NCBI GenBank assembly: GCA_025201705.1 | Contig: MU616936.1 | Coordinates: 1-31,101 of the forward strand | Source: Dissophora ornata | Lineage: Eukaryota > Mortierellomycota > Mortierellomycetes > Mortierellales > Mortierellaceae | Direction of reading: 5' to 3' | Length of the DNA stretch: 31,101 nucleotides | Part shown: piece by piece, positions 30,640-31,101 of the stretch | Position numbering within the stretch: the first letter of the stretch is position 1 | Layout of the letters: each line of letters starts with the position of its first letter | Translations under genes and position numbers: made by a program | Notes under the pieces: model-generated | Databases searched by the model: none | The model's input: only the letters and a program-made list of their open reading frames with translations | What the model was told of the DNA's origin: nothing

Positions 30640-31020
30640 TTTCTCACGAGTTTTTTTTTTACGCGTTTCCTCTCTTCTCTCTCCACGTCACTCCTCCTTC
30701 CTCACTTCACCTTCCTACTACTTTCCCTCCCCTCTCCATACTCTCCATTCCACTCCGAATGCAAATGGCTAATGGCTAATGCTTTCATTTGCGTTCTTGT
30801 AATGCAAATAGATTAAAGTAGGTGAATGCAAAAGTGAAATGAGTCTTGTCGCACTTCTCTACACATTGTTTTTCTTTTACTTGTTTTTTTTCTTTCTTTC
30901 TTTTTTGCACACAACCAACACCTTTTGCTCTTCTTGTTTTCACACATCCTTCAGTTCCAGGGGCGAACTGGCAGTAGTCCTTCATTCTCTTTTATCGTTT
31001 TTATTTCTGTGTTTCTGCTT
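30640..31020 (+). promoter_or_regulatory. CT-rich tract at right edge, likely leader of a gene beyond the window
   Basis: The tract is pyrimidine-rich on the plus strand in the style of the leaders before MET10, PAQR and PXMP4. It implies a plus-strand gene starting at or just past the right edge. An ATG at 31082 (MAMGDP, then the window ends) is a candidate start but too short to judge. Confidence 0.3.
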
Positions 31021-31101
31021 TTGTTTCTCGTTCGGGGTTCGGCGAATTGTCGACGCTCCTAGTAGGTCGCTGAGGGTTGGGATGGCAATGGGGGACCCTG
31101 A

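Overview
The window looks like a gene-dense, intron-rich nuclear segment from an early-diverging fungus, probably Mucoromycota and perhaps Mortierellomycotina. This rests on short introns (about 70-200 bp) with GT..AG ends and CTAAC/CTAAT-like branch sites, CT-rich tracts just upstream of start codons, and gene content such as a Met10-type sulfite reductase subunit, a DUF3605 protein and PAQR/IZH receptors. The phylum is an inference; no rDNA or other marker is present. I reconstructed twelve protein-coding genes with about 40 introns by reading exon phase across splice sites. No tRNA, rRNA, CRISPR or intact transposon was recognised.

Layout. 1-1230: mostly non-coding, with a diverged ~130 bp duplication near the left edge and a doubtful small ORF. 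1231-3046 (-): ELP5, an Elongator subunit. 3370-5237 (+): RAD51C, a RecA-family recombination paralogue, divergent from ELP5. 5312-6835 (+): USE1, an ER SNARE, only 74 bp after RAD51C. 6902-7625 (-): a GNAT acetyltransferase. 7914-11678 (-): MET10, the sulfite reductase flavoprotein subunit. 12498-15218 (+): EXO1, a 5' nuclease of mismatch repair and resection. 15339-16867 (-): a PAQR seven-helix receptor with a long helical N-terminus. 18328-19137 (+): a DUF3605 (Gig1/Ngi1-like) protein. 19624-23368 (+): a large membrane-anchored or secreted protein with a pectin-lyase-like beta-helix region. 23648-25094 (-): SPC25, an Ndc80-complex subunit. 25999-27002 (+): PXMP4, a peroxisomal membrane protein. 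27858-29288 (-): a Gfo/Idh/MocA oxidoreductase. 29289-31101: largely unexplained, ending in a CT-rich tract that resembles the promoters inside the window.

Most of these are conserved housekeeping genes that do not form one pathway. RAD51C and EXO1 both act in double-strand-break repair, and EXO1 carries two ACGCGT boxes upstream, a MutL-binding-type motif and a PCNA-type motif. I found no convincing novel multi-gene system. The least described gene is the beta-helix protein at 19624-23368, which resembles a mainly bacterial family and carries a long acidic, low-complexity N-terminal extension.
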